IMG/VR virus record: IMGVR_UViG_3300021375_000034
Coordinates: 1 to 54,692 of that record
Direction: 5' to 3' (one strand)
DNA: 54,692 nt
Origin: a virus
The notes beneath the pieces were generated by a model. That model worked only from the letters and a program-made list of their open reading frames with translations. It had not been told where the DNA came from and searched no databases. Made by a program: the position numbers and the translations under genes. Every line of letters starts with the position of its first letter. Within the stretch, counting starts at the first letter, position 1. This document shows positions 22,839 to 33,300 of this stretch, piece by piece.

Positions 22839-23684
22839 TCAAGTCTTTTTCTTTGCTTTGGAATCTTTATGTTTGTTAGGGTGTGCATCAGCATTTTGTC
22901 TAGTCCAACTAGGATTCATGCCGTTCATCTCTAAAATATCATCTCTGATGTTTTGGTTGCGTTTTTCAATATTAATAATACGAACAAAACTATTTGTTAC
23001 AGCCGCAGTGTAATAGGCAAATGGGTTATTACTTTTTGACTCGTCAAATTGTAAACCTATCTGTGCTAATTGCAAAATTGCCTGACCTTTCATTTCGTCG
23101 TTATATGTATATCCTCTAACATTACCTCTTGTTGCGTACCTATCACACAATTTCATAAACATTCTTGCAAGGTCGTTAGTCATCTGTCCACACTTCTTAT
23201 CGAAGTATCCGTTTTCCATACCACCAACCCAATGGCTTTTGCCTACACAAATCAAATTTCCTTTGTCATCAAACTTCCAATGCTGGAAAGGAGGAAAGTT
23301 TACTTTTTCGTGCTTGTCTGCAACAGTCTTAATTGTTTTCTTGCGACCAGGTTCTTCTGGAACATGATCAAAAGTCATAATTCTAAAAATTAAATCTTCT
23401 TTTTGCATTTTACGGTAGTCTATATCAAACCCTTTTGCAGGCATCTTTTTACCTGCGGCTTCAACTGCTTCAGCATGTGCAAGTTTAGATAGTCTAGCAG
23501 CACGGTTGCGTTTTGCTTCTGCTACAGTTCTAATGTTAATTTTGTCTAATGATGGCAGTATAATATCGTACTGTGCATAGCTATCGTCAGTAAAAGAACA
23601 GAAAGTAGACTTACTGCGGTGTATTTCCGCTAATAAATCCTTATTTGTTAGATATTTTATCTTTTTTGGTTGCCCAATTGTCAT
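22839..23684 (-). CDS. gp55: Late-transcription sigma factor gp55, enlarged
   Basis: Alternative sigma factor that with host RNA polymerase (and in T4 gp33 and the sliding clamp gp45) reads late promoters. The N-terminus IKYLTNKDLLAEIHRSK resembles T4 gp55 (YVNNKELL). The C-terminal half keeps the conserved block GQAILQLAQIGLQFDESKSNNPFAYY...FVRIINIEKRNQNIRDD (about 205-260). Between them it carries roughly 110 extra residues, including a WKFDDKGNLICVG segment, making it 281 aa compared with 185 in T4. CCGGAG ribosome binding site. It fits the late motifs found throughout the window. It is divergent from the baseplate operon. Confidence 0.85.
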   Translation of the reverse strand: MTIGQPKKIKYLTNKDLLAEIHRSKSTFCSFTDDSYAQYDIILPSLDKINIRTVAEAKRNRAARLSKLAHAEAVEAAGKKMPAKGFDIDYRKMQKEDLIFRIMTFDHVPEEPGRKKTIKTVADKHEKVNFPPFQHWKFDDKGNLICVGKSHWVGGMENGYFDKKCGQMTNDLARMFMKLCDRYATRGNVRGYTYNDEMKGQAILQLAQIGLQFDESKSNNPFAYYTAAVTNSFVRIINIEKRNQNIRDDILEMNGMNPSWTRQNADAHPNKHKDSKAKKKT

Positions 23685-23712
23685 ACGTAATTTCTCCGGT
23701 TATATAAGTAAT

Positions 23713-23721
23713 ATAATAGCA
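23713..23721 (-). promoter_or_regulatory. Possible extended -10 promoter for the gp55 operon
   Basis: Minus strand TGCTATTAT, an extended -10 type element about 30 nt before the gp55 ATG; no -35 box matching the consensus is present. Position fits an early or middle promoter for gp55-gp47-gp46. Confidence 0.25.
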
Positions 23722-23733
23722 CATTATTACAGA

Positions 23734-23742
23734 AATAAATAG
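23734..23742 (+). promoter_or_regulatory. Late promoter AATAAATAG
   Basis: AATAAATAG, one mismatch from T4 TATAAATA, 27 nt before the first gene of the baseplate operon. Start expected near 23747. Confidence 0.55.
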
Positions 23743-23768
23743 TATTATTAAAAGGAAATTTTACCAAA

Positions 23769-24935
23769 ATGAGTTTACCAAAAATAGCACCTTTAGCCGT
23801 ACTTGTAGCTGGCGTTGCGGTCGCCGTTGACCAGCAACAGAAGAACCAAGCCAATCTCAAACAGGTTTCGGACCAAGCCAAAGCCGATTTGGACAAGTTA
23901 ACTAGCGAACTAGGCGGTGATATTGGCTCAGCATTAAACCAAGCGTCAGGCGATTTAAACAGTGCCTTGGCGGCAGCAGATGCTGCATTTAGTGTTGACG
24001 GTGTAGTTGGTGCTGCTGGTGCTCCGTTATCTACGATAACATCTAAAGTTGGTAGTGGTTCATTAAGTAATATAGCTGATAATGTTGGAACAGCATTTGG
24101 TGCTGCACAAGATGGACTTAATGCAGTAGCCGGAACCACAGCTGAAATATCATCTGCAATATCTAAATTAGGTATTGGAGGCAACTTAGCATCTGGTTTC
24201 CAAGACTTTGCATCAAATGTTGGCAAAGCAGCTGGTGTTTTAAATAATTTATTAAGTCTCAAAAGAGGCGTAAATCTCCCTGCTGGTGGCGAACTTTTCG
24301 AATTCGAAGAAGGCGCCGGTGTTAAACTAGATCCTCAGAATCCAAATGATTGGCGGGTAAAAATTAATGCTAACTTTGCACACTTTGGTGCAAATCCGTT
24401 ATTTGAACTTCTAAAAAATACCGGTGGAGTAGTTTTTCCATACTTGCCAGAAATATCATTTTCAACAACCGCAAACTATACACAAATAGATCCTGTACAT
24501 AATAATTATCCCTTCCAGGCTTACAAGAACTCACAAGTGGACGAGATATCGATTTCAGGAGACTTTACAGCAGAGTCAAGTAAAGATGCTGCGTACTGGA
24601 TTGCAGCAACAACATTCTTTAAAGCATCAACAAAAATGTTCTTTGGAACAGGTAACCTAGCAGGTAATCCACCTATCATATGTAAACTGTACGGATATGG
24701 TGCAAACGTCTTTGAAGGAGTTCCGGTTGTAGTTAAAAACTTCTCAGTTACACTACCTACTGATGTTGACTATATTAGATGTACAGAAGCAAGTCAAGGT
24801 CCTAAACCAACTTGGGTACCAAGAAAAAGTAATATTACTGTTTCAGTACAGCCAATCTACAACAGAGAAAATTTACGCAAGTTTTCATTGGAGCAATATG
24901 CTAAAGGCTCAATGGGCGGCGGAGGATTTTTATAA
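23769..24935 (+). CDS. gp48: Baseplate tail-tube cap protein gp48-like
   Basis: Joins the baseplate hub to the tail tube. The first 20 residues are hydrophobic (KIAPLAVLVAGVAVAV), and residues 30-180 are Ala/Ser/Gly-rich helix. The second half (200-388) has the tube-like fold pattern with PYLPEISFSTTANY, NYPFQAYKNSQVD and IWIAATTFF-like YWIAATTFFKAST, found in gp48/gp54 of T4-like phages. 388 aa compared with 364 in T4 gp48. It lies immediately before gp53, the usual marine T4-like order. gp54 is the alternative name, since the two T4 proteins share this fold. The AAGGAA site precedes the ATG. Confidence 0.75.
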   Translation: MSLPKIAPLAVLVAGVAVAVDQQQKNQANLKQVSDQAKADLDKLTSELGGDIGSALNQASGDLNSALAAADAAFSVDGVVGAAGAPLSTITSKVGSGSLSNIADNVGTAFGAAQDGLNAVAGTTAEISSAISKLGIGGNLASGFQDFASNVGKAAGVLNNLLSLKRGVNLPAGGELFEFEEGAGVKLDPQNPNDWRVKINANFAHFGANPLFELLKNTGGVVFPYLPEISFSTTANYTQIDPVHNNYPFQAYKNSQVDEISISGDFTAESSKDAAYWIAATTFFKASTKMFFGTGNLAGNPPIICKLYGYGANVFEGVPVVVKNFSVTLPTDVDYIRCTEASQGPKPTWVPRKSNITVSVQPIYNRENLRKFSLEQYAKGSMGGGGFL

Positions 24936-25234
24936 TGGCCATATACAAAAACAATTCTCCATATAGAGATACACCTCAAAATTCTATGTATTTAGAATTA
25001 ATGAATATTAGAGCTGTACCAGCATCAGCAAGTGATGTATTATATACAATTGAACCACACTATAATAATAGACCCGATTTGTTGGCATTTGATTTATACG
25101 AAGATCCTAAACTTTGGTGGGTGTTTGTACAAAGAAACATGGATACAATCAAAGATCCTATATACGATTTCAAAGCAGGAAATTCAATTTACATTCCTAA
25201 ACTATCAAATCTAAAAAAGTTCTTAGGAATATAG
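24935..25234 (+). CDS. gp53: Baseplate wedge protein gp53
   Basis: Small wedge protein that clamps neighbouring wedges around the hub. The single domain is recognised from YTIEPHYNNRPDLLAFDLYEDPKLWWVF and the end GNSIYIPKLSNL (residues 38-95), a LysM-like pattern described for T4 gp53. It is short (99 aa, compared with 196 in T4), keeping only the core domain. Its ATG overlaps the gp48 stop (TAATG). Confidence 0.85.
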   Translation: MAIYKNNSPYRDTPQNSMYLELMNIRAVPASASDVLYTIEPHYNNRPDLLAFDLYEDPKLWWVFVQRNMDTIKDPIYDFKAGNSIYIPKLSNLKKFLGI

Positions 25235-25235
25235 C

Positions 25236-28124
25236 ATGAGTGCTTTTAATAGACCTCCAAGCATACCAGATAATAAGTTAAAGCCTTTCAAAGGAACTTT
25301 GAGGACTGGTGAAAAAATTAGAAACATAAACGGAAAAAGTTTTGTTGTTCCAGCAGAAATAAAAAAGCCGGACGGCTCGCCGACAATTAATGCATCTAAT
25401 ACTTTCCAAGCATCAAATGTTAGTGTAGGCAGTGCAATGCAAAAGATAAGAACCTTTGATCTTGATTCAGGACGTGAAATATTATCTTCAGGTGACATTG
25501 TAGAACTTGCAGAAAAATCAATAGCACAAGTAATAAATGACGAAACTAAAACAGTTGATGCCGCAGTTTCTAATGCAGATGATTTTGCTGATAAGAAAGA
25601 TGATGCACCAGTAGGACCAGGAACACCAAGTCCTAGAAGAGATTTAGAAACACCAAATCTAATTCAAAATCCGTTAGAAAAATTTTCAACAGTTAGTTCG
25701 TTATGGACGATGGCTGTGCTAACACCAATGCAGTATAATGATCCAAGTTCTTATAGGACAGGAGATTTAGGATTTGCAGGACAAGATTTTGAAGGCGGCG
25801 GTATAACAGTTAAATCCGGAATTGTTTTTTCTGCTGCAGGACGTGGCGACAAATATAGAACAAGAATCCAAGGTGGCAAAGCACCTGAATATTTTGTTGA
25901 CAACTTTAGAATGACTACGGTAATGTCAGCAACAAAAAACACAGGTAATACAAATGCAATTAACTTTGACTTTGATATATTTGAACCATACAGTATGGGA
26001 TTGTTATTAGAGTCGTTGCAAGTTTCTGCACTTAAAGCAGGATACCCTAACTACTTAGATGCTCCGTTTGTATTGCGTTTAGACTTTGTAGGATTTAGTG
26101 CAGATGGTACAGAAGAAAAAACTATAGGTACCCAAGGGTTAAATCCAAAATACTTTGTAATGAAATTAAAGAAAGTTACCTTTGATACAAACGAATCAGG
26201 AACCACATACAAGGTTCAAGCATTTCCTTACAATCATTCTGGTTACTTAGACACAGTTAATATGCTGTTCAACGACATTTCAATTACTGCTCCGGAAAAA
26301 GGAACAGTTGAAGAAATGTTAAAAACAGGACCTAAGAGTTTAGAGAAAGTACTTAATGATAATGAACAATTGTTAATAGAATCAGGAGCATATTCAGTTC
26401 CAGATGTTTATATTATTGATTTTCCTGATAAGTCGACAGACTTTATAACAGGTGCTAGAAAAACATCTGACACATTTACTGACGGAGATCCTGGAGCAAT
26501 AGTTGACGCAGACAGCCCGCCAGGCCAATCATTTAAAGCATTTGGAAAAAATGCTGCTGACCCTTCTCAAACAACTAAGACATCTTTTGAATCTAACTAT
26601 ATAGGAAAATCAACGTTTGGTTTTGATTCAACATCAGGTGGTAACTTTAACTGGGAAAGTTCTTCAATGTATAGAGCAGGAGATTCTAAGTACAATGAAG
26701 AAACAGGTCGTATTGATCGTTATAAAATGCAAGTAGATCCTAAGCAGCGTGAATTTTTCTTTACACAGAAACAGCCGTTAACCGATGTTATTACACAGAC
26801 TATTCTAAGTTCAAAATATGCAACAGACGCTATTAGCGGAACTGCTGATAACAATAACCTTACACCAGAAGGATATATTAAGTGGTTTAAAATTGATGTT
26901 CAAGTAGCGTTCTTAGATTACGATCCTCAGATAGGAGACTTTGCTAAACAATATACATTTAGAATTGTTCCGTATTTTGTGCATTACAGTATTTTTAAAG
27001 CGCCTGGCGAAGGAGTTGACACAGCAGCATTACAAAAAACAATTGCTAAAAGATATGACTACATATATTCAGGACAAAACGTTGACGTACTTAAATTTGA
27101 TATCAAGATTAATAATTTATTCTTTGCAGGTTCTGCACCAACTCCTGAAGCTAATACTTCAAGTGAATTTAACAAAAATCTTAACGGTACAGGTGAAAAA
27201 GAAACATCATCTACAAACACTCCAGAAGGTACCGCAGAAGCAAAAGCGCCTAACCTAGGTAAGAAGAAACAAAAACGTGATGTATCTATTTTACACGAAA
27301 GTCAGAAAGGTGGTAGCGGATTTAAAGATGTTGAACAATTAGTTGCTGAAAATTTCCAGAAAGCATTTGTTGACAACGGCTCAGGTGACTTGATCACAAT
27401 TGATTTAGATATACTCGGCGATACTTACTGGATGGTTGAAAGCGGCCAAGCAAATCATATAGACGGAGCATCACCACGTTCGCAGACAACTGATGGCGGA
27501 GAAGCTAATTACACAGGAGGCGAAATTTATATCTTTATTAGTTTTAGAACTCCGATTGATACAAATACTGACACCGGACTTTACGAATTTGCAAATGAAA
27601 ATCCAAGTCCTTTTAGCGGAGTTTACAAAGTATTGAAATGTGATAGTGAATTTAAAGGTGGGCAGTTTACACAAAAACTTAGATGTGTTAGAATGCCAGG
27701 CCAGCCAATTGATTACGGTGGAAAAGTTCCAGCAGGTAGTAAACAGGCATTGCAATCACAAGTTGGACCAGTACAACCCGCAAAAACAGAAGTTGGAAAA
27801 GTTCCGCCACCATCAAAAATTGATAGGACAATAACAATTGAAGAAGTAGAAAAAGCAGGAGAGCAATTTGCTAATAACTTCCTTGCTAACTTTGGCTTGA
27901 GTGTAGAAGGTATAGAAAAATGGGCCGCAAAATTACCTAAGGGTGATGGCGAGTTTAAATCTAAACCTAAGAAACCTATTCTAAAAGAATACAGAAGACA
28001 AGCAAACGGTTCGTTAGTTAACTTTAATATTGACAGAAAACAACCATTTGAAGAAAGCAAAGATAGAGAAGGAAACACTATTAGAGTTTATGATCCTAAA
28101 CTACTTGACGGAGTTAAAACTTAA
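25236..28124 (+). CDS. Baseplate hub protein (gp27-position), 962 aa
   Basis: Large baseplate protein lying directly before gp5, the place expected for the hub that holds gp5. Residues 1-140 are mostly disordered. Residues 150-390 form a folded block with FDFDIFEPYSMGLLLESLQ, FVLRLDFVGF and YKVQAFPYNHSGYLDTVN that is reminiscent of gp27-type hub rings and recurs in marine T4-like baseplates. The middle has a second structured block (about 520-650), then a charged linker, another beta-rich domain (690-830), and a basic tail. It is far larger than T4 gp27 (391 aa). The start codon overlaps none; the stop overlaps gp5 (TTAATG). Hub assignment by context and pattern. Confidence 0.6.
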   Translation: MSAFNRPPSIPDNKLKPFKGTLRTGEKIRNINGKSFVVPAEIKKPDGSPTINASNTFQASNVSVGSAMQKIRTFDLDSGREILSSGDIVELAEKSIAQVINDETKTVDAAVSNADDFADKKDDAPVGPGTPSPRRDLETPNLIQNPLEKFSTVSSLWTMAVLTPMQYNDPSSYRTGDLGFAGQDFEGGGITVKSGIVFSAAGRGDKYRTRIQGGKAPEYFVDNFRMTTVMSATKNTGNTNAINFDFDIFEPYSMGLLLESLQVSALKAGYPNYLDAPFVLRLDFVGFSADGTEEKTIGTQGLNPKYFVMKLKKVTFDTNESGTTYKVQAFPYNHSGYLDTVNMLFNDISITAPEKGTVEEMLKTGPKSLEKVLNDNEQLLIESGAYSVPDVYIIDFPDKSTDFITGARKTSDTFTDGDPGAIVDADSPPGQSFKAFGKNAADPSQTTKTSFESNYIGKSTFGFDSTSGGNFNWESSSMYRAGDSKYNEETGRIDRYKMQVDPKQREFFFTQKQPLTDVITQTILSSKYATDAISGTADNNNLTPEGYIKWFKIDVQVAFLDYDPQIGDFAKQYTFRIVPYFVHYSIFKAPGEGVDTAALQKTIAKRYDYIYSGQNVDVLKFDIKINNLFFAGSAPTPEANTSSEFNKNLNGTGEKETSSTNTPEGTAEAKAPNLGKKKQKRDVSILHESQKGGSGFKDVEQLVAENFQKAFVDNGSGDLITIDLDILGDTYWMVESGQANHIDGASPRSQTTDGGEANYTGGEIYIFISFRTPIDTNTDTGLYEFANENPSPFSGVYKVLKCDSEFKGGQFTQKLRCVRMPGQPIDYGGKVPAGSKQALQSQVGPVQPAKTEVGKVPPPSKIDRTITIEEVEKAGEQFANNFLANFGLSVEGIEKWAAKLPKGDGEFKSKPKKPILKEYRRQANGSLVNFNIDRKQPFEESKDREGNTIRVYDPKLLDGVKT

Positions 28125-29905
28125 TGCCAGTTGAAAAGAGAACCAGATATAATACTCAGGCAGGAGCATTAGGCTCAGGTGCTTATCTTGCTACAGTAAT
28201 TGATGTACTTGATCCTACATTCAATGGTAGACTAAAAGTTTCGTTACTCAGAGAATCTGGTAACGCAGGTAACGTTGACGGACAAACATATCTTGTAAAT
28301 TATGCATCTCCATTCTTCGGACACACACCATACGAATCATTAGGAATGAATCAAAACGACTTTAAAGATACACAACAAAGTTATGGTATGTGGGCAGTTC
28401 CACCAGATGTTGGTGTAACCGTTATGGTAATGTTCATAGAAGGTAATCCATCATCAGGTTATTGGTTTGCTTGTGTTCCTCCAAGGTTTGCTAATCATAT
28501 GGTTCCTGCAATCGGTGCAGCAGATACAGACCCAACAGGTGCTAGGGGCGAAGATCAAACAAGCAATAGAGCGTCATTGGCTGCATTATCAGAAGATGAC
28601 AAGAAAAGGTTTAATACAAAAATGCCTTTGCCAGTTGGCGAAATTAACAAACGATTAAATGGCTCAGGGGATCAAGAAATTGACGCTGAAAAGATTCCAA
28701 AGCCTGTACATCCTATAACAGATAGATTTTTCCTTCAAGGATTATTAGAAGATGATGCAAGAGGGGTTACTACTACAACTAGTAGGCGTAACAATCCTAA
28801 TGCAGTATTTGGTATTAGTACTCCTGGACCTTTAGACTACGGTCCAAACGGTAAACGTATGAGACGTGGTACAAAAGAAAATCTAAGTGTTGAGATTCCT
28901 GTTACAAGATTAGGCGGAACACAGTTTGTTATGGACGACGGTGATGATCGCTATATTAGAAAAACTTCTCCACAAGAAGGCCCAGTAGAATATGTTGAAG
29001 CATCAGATGCAAATACTAGGGCAGGATTGCTTGACTTACCATATAACGAATACACAAGACTTAGAACAAGAACAGGACATCAACTTCTTTTACATAATTC
29101 AGAAGATTTAATTTACATAGGTAATGCAAAAGGAACATCGTGGGTTGAGTTAACATCTAATGGTAAAGTAGATGTGTTTGCAAACGACAGTGTAAGTGTT
29201 CACTCAATGAATGATATTAATATTAAAGCAGATAGAGATATCAACATGGAAGCTGGTCGTAATGTAAACATTAAAGCAACCGCTGAATATCAAGCACCTG
29301 ACAGTTTACATCAAGATGCAAAAATTGAAGATGCTCTTAAACAAGAAAATGGTAGAGTACAAATAGAAAGTGCATTTAATACTAATATACTAATTGGTGC
29401 TAATGGAAAAATTGAAACAAGAATGTACACGAATGCAGAAGATCTTCCTCTTGCTGGAGACTTAGATATTTCAGTTGCTGGCAACCACAGACACTTTGTT
29501 GGCGGAACTACTGATATTCAAACAATTGGTGATAGATCAGATACACAAGCAAATTGGGACATACTTACAGGTGGTTACAATTACTTAACATCAGGTGCTA
29601 ATACAGAAGTTGCATCAGGTGGAGACATTATTATGTCAGCAAGTCCTAACATACACTTTAACGGTCCGGCTGCAACAGGAGCAGCACAAGCTGACACAGC
29701 ACTAACAATTACAGATTTAATTAAATACGATAACCCATTAGTAAACCCATTAAAAGACTGGGCTACTACAAAATGGCAAGACGGAACAATAACATCTATC
29801 ATGAGGCGTATTCCTATGCATGAGCCGTGGTTACTGCATGAAAACCAAGCACCTCAGTTTGTTACAGCACTAGCAACAGATAGAGAGGAGAAACAAGATG
29901 GCTAA
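28124..29905 (+). CDS. gp5: Baseplate central spike protein gp5-like
   Basis: Forms the trimeric needle at the baseplate centre. An N-terminal OB-like domain, residues 18-140, has YLATVIDVLDPTFNGRLKV and WAVPPDVGVTVMVMF, as in gp5/VgrG proteins. The C-terminal part (about 340-540) has short V/I-x-N/D-I-x repeats (INIKADRDINMEAGRNVNIK) and NHRHFVGG-like segments of the spike beta-helix. The lysozyme domain that T4 gp5 carries between them is not seen. 593 aa compared with 575. ATG overlaps the hub stop; its 3' end overlaps gp25 by 8 nt. Confidence 0.8.
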   Translation: MPVEKRTRYNTQAGALGSGAYLATVIDVLDPTFNGRLKVSLLRESGNAGNVDGQTYLVNYASPFFGHTPYESLGMNQNDFKDTQQSYGMWAVPPDVGVTVMVMFIEGNPSSGYWFACVPPRFANHMVPAIGAADTDPTGARGEDQTSNRASLAALSEDDKKRFNTKMPLPVGEINKRLNGSGDQEIDAEKIPKPVHPITDRFFLQGLLEDDARGVTTTTSRRNNPNAVFGISTPGPLDYGPNGKRMRRGTKENLSVEIPVTRLGGTQFVMDDGDDRYIRKTSPQEGPVEYVEASDANTRAGLLDLPYNEYTRLRTRTGHQLLLHNSEDLIYIGNAKGTSWVELTSNGKVDVFANDSVSVHSMNDINIKADRDINMEAGRNVNIKATAEYQAPDSLHQDAKIEDALKQENGRVQIESAFNTNILIGANGKIETRMYTNAEDLPLAGDLDISVAGNHRHFVGGTTDIQTIGDRSDTQANWDILTGGYNYLTSGANTEVASGGDIIMSASPNIHFNGPAATGAAQADTALTITDLIKYDNPLVNPLKDWATTKWQDGTITSIMRRIPMHEPWLLHENQAPQFVTALATDREEKQDG

Positions 29906-30335
29906 GTTATACAATCAGAAAACAGTAGCAGTAGATCAAGCATCAATAGGAGCAACAGGCGCAACAACTTATGCTTACAAAGGATTTAGTTCAGCGAATT
30001 CAGTTGATAACTTCAAGCTCTATGACATAGATTTAGTTAAGCAGGATATTATCAATCATTTTTACATTAGAAAAGGCGAAAAATTAGAAAATCCAAACTT
30101 TGGAACAATTATCTGGGATATGATTTTTGAGCAATTTACACCGCAAGTTAAAGAAATGATTGCTAAAGATGTACAGGATATTATTAATTACGACCCAAGA
30201 ATACAAGTTAATGCTGTAGGAATTGACAGCACTGAGCAGGGAATTAGAATCGAAGCCGATGTAACATACATACCGTTCAATGTTAAGGAGAGAATGAAGT
30301 TTAATTTTGATAGAGATAACTCCGTTATAAACTGA
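29898..30335 (+). CDS. gp25: Baseplate wedge protein gp25
   Basis: Wedge subunit of the gpW/gp25 family that caps the wedge and starts sheath assembly. The signature LVKQDIINHFYIRKGEKLENPNFGT (about 46-70; NPNFGT is the hallmark), DMIFEQFTPQ and DPRIQVN segments are all present. 145 aa compared with 132 in T4. A GGAG-like site within the gp5 end precedes the start, and the overlap indicates coupling. Confidence 0.92.
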   Translation: MAKLYNQKTVAVDQASIGATGATTYAYKGFSSANSVDNFKLYDIDLVKQDIINHFYIRKGEKLENPNFGTIIWDMIFEQFTPQVKEMIAKDVQDIINYDPRIQVNAVGIDSTEQGIRIEADVTYIPFNVKERMKFNFDRDNSVIN

Positions 30336-30352
30336 GCATATTATAAACATTG

Positions 30353-30360
30353 GTAAATAC
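30353..30360 (+). promoter_or_regulatory. Late-type promoter GTAAATAC
   Basis: GTAAATAC, 17 nt before the gp6 ATG in the 41-nt gap after gp25. It would give an extra transcript for gp6 and the giant gene behind it. Confidence 0.4.
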
Positions 30361-30376
30361 AGCATAGGAACTAATA

Positions 30377-33300
30377 ATGAGCACAACGTCAAGACAAAAC
30401 AATTTATTACTTAACGAAGACTGGACAAGAATCTACCAGACTTTCGCTAATGCTGATTTCAAATCTTACGATTTTGAAAATCTAAGACGTGTGATCATCA
30501 CTTATCTAAGAGAAAACTATCCAGAAGATTTTAACGATTATATTGAAAGCTCAGAGTATCTTGCACTAATTGATGCTATTGCGTTTTTAGGGCAAAGTTT
30601 ATCTTTCCGTATTGATTTAGCAAGTAGAGAAAACTTTATTGAACTTGCTGAACGTAAAGAAAGTGTATTACGTATTGCTAAAATGCTTAGTTATAATGCA
30701 AAGCGTAACTTACCATCAAAAGGTTTACTTAAATTTACATCAGTTTCAACTACAGAACAATTAATTGATAGTAATGGGCGTAATTTAGCAAGTCAAACAG
30801 TTAAATGGAATGACCCAACTAATACAAACTGGGCAGAACAGTTTATTTTGCTTCTTGATGCTGCTATGTCTGATAACACAAAGTTTGGCAGAAGTCAAGG
30901 TACAGATGTTATTCAAGGCATCCCAACAGAACAGTACAGATTTAGAACTGCTAGTACTGATGTGCCAATGTTTACTTTTAATAAAAACGTTGCAGGCAGA
31001 CAAATGGTGTTTGAAATCTTAAGCACAACTTTTAAAGGTGCAGAAGAGATTTACGAGGAAGCACCTACACCTGGTAACCAACTAGGATTTCTTTACAGAC
31101 AAGATAACAAAGGTCCAGCAAGTCCTAATACAGGATTTTTCATGCACTTCAAACAAGGTTCTTTGGAGTTAGCTGACTTCACAATTGATGCACCATCAAC
31201 AAATGAAAAAGTTGCAGTTGATGCAAAAGGAATTAACAACGATGATGTTTGGTTGTTTGAATTACTTGCAAATGGAAGCCAAGCTCAAGAATGGACAAAA
31301 GTATCAAACCTTACAGGAAACAATATTGCTTATAACAGTTTGTCAGGAGACATTAGAAATATTTACGCGGTTGAAACTAAACAGCGTGATATGATTGATT
31401 TAGTTTTTGCTGACGGTGTATATGGTAACTTACCTAAAGGATCTTTTAGAACTTACTATAGAATTAGTAATGGATTAAGTTATACAATTTCACCTAATGA
31501 AATGAAAAATGTTAATATCTCAGTTGACTATGTTAACCAAGCAGGTATTGCACATACATTAACAATTGGAATGGCATTACAGTCTACAGTTTCAACATCA
31601 ACACCTACAGAATCAGTTGCATCTATTAAAAGGAATGCACCAGCAAACTATTATACACAAAATAGAATGATTACAGGTGAGGACTATAACCTTGCACCTT
31701 TAGCAACATCACAAAATATTTTAAAAGTAAAAGCATCAAACAGAACATCAAGTGGATTGTCACGTAACTTTGATCTTATTGATGCAAGTGGAAAGTATAG
31801 TTCAGTTAACGTATTTGGTACAGACGGATACATGTATAAAGAAGAAGATGAACAATCTCTTTCTTTTAAATTCTCAAATAGATCAGATATTATTAATTTT
31901 ATTAAACAAAAAGTAGAAGGCGTATTTACAGAAACAGATGTTTATAATTTCTACTTTACAAAATATGACAAAATTTTATTTACAAGTGACAACATTGTGT
32001 GGAATGCATCAACTAACAACATTAATGAAGGCACAGGATACTTTACAAACAAAGTTGATCTGTCGTTGCTTAAAGTAGGAACATATTCTACTAATAACTT
32101 AAAATATATTACTCCAGGAGCAAATGTTAAATTTACTGCTCCAACAGGACAATCATTTAAAGACGGATTACTAGTAACAACAGACGATACAGATTCTTCA
32201 CAAAAAAGTGTTATATGGACAAAAGTTATTAGTGTTGCAGGTGATGGTACAAACGCAGGTACTGGTGCTAACGCAAAAGGCATTGGCCCTATTGTGTTTA
32301 ACGATAATGTTCCTTCAGGCGCAGTTGCTTCTAGAATTGTTCCTAAGTTTGTAACAGATCTTTCAGACGCACTTGAGTCTTCAATGGTTAACCAAGCATT
32401 TGCAAATTTAAACTTTGGCCTAAGATATGATGATAAAGAATCAAGTTGGAAAATTATTCAAAATCAAAACTTAGATTTAACGTCAGCATTTAGTTTAGGT
32501 AAATCCGGTGATGTAACTAATAATAATTTAGATAGTTCATGGATTATGGCATTTGTAAAGGATAATGATCAATACATTGTACGAACACGTACACTTAACT
32601 ATGTGTTTGGTAGTAAAAAACAAAACAGATTTTATTTTGATAAAAGCGAAAAAGCATACAACAGTCTAACTGGTAAAGTTGAAAAAGACGTTGTAAATGT
32701 TTTAGGTATTAATAGTAAAAATGTTGGCACAGGATCGTTGATACAAGATTACCCATTTGAAGTTGCAGACGTAATTAAATTTGATGACGGATATGAAAGT
32801 ACTAAAGAAATTAGATTAGGCTTTAGGGATTCTGACGCAGACGGTGTTATTGACAACCCAGAGTCGTTTGTTAATGTAGTTGGCGAAGATCTTGATTTAA
32901 AATATCTTTTCTTCAAAGCAGAAAAAGACGATTATGGTACAACTGTTTATAACCTAGTTGACACAACAGTAACTCCTATTTTGGTTATTGAAAAAGAATC
33001 ACTGGTTAACGTTAATAACTATAGCGATGGACAATTAATTTATTTTTATGATAGTGCAGAAAATAGAGTTAAAAGAGTTGACAGAACAACAAATACACTT
33101 GTACTAGAAAGCACATACAGAGCAAATATTGGTAGAGACAATATTAAGTTCCAGTACACACATTCAGCAAGTGAAGATAGAAGACTTGATCCTAGTGTAA
33201 CAAACATTATTGATCTTTATCTTTTAACTAGATCTTATGATACAGAATTTAGAAATTATCTAGCAGGTGCACGTACAACAGAACCAACTGCACCAACAAA

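Noticed and set aside
23681-24262. 193-codon minus-strand frame opposite gp48
   Set aside because: Shadow of the Ala/Ser-rich start of gp48, and it would cover the gp55 promoter region.
28124-29905. Lysozyme domain in gp5
   Set aside because: The sequence between the OB-like and beta-helix parts shows no lysozyme catalytic pattern.
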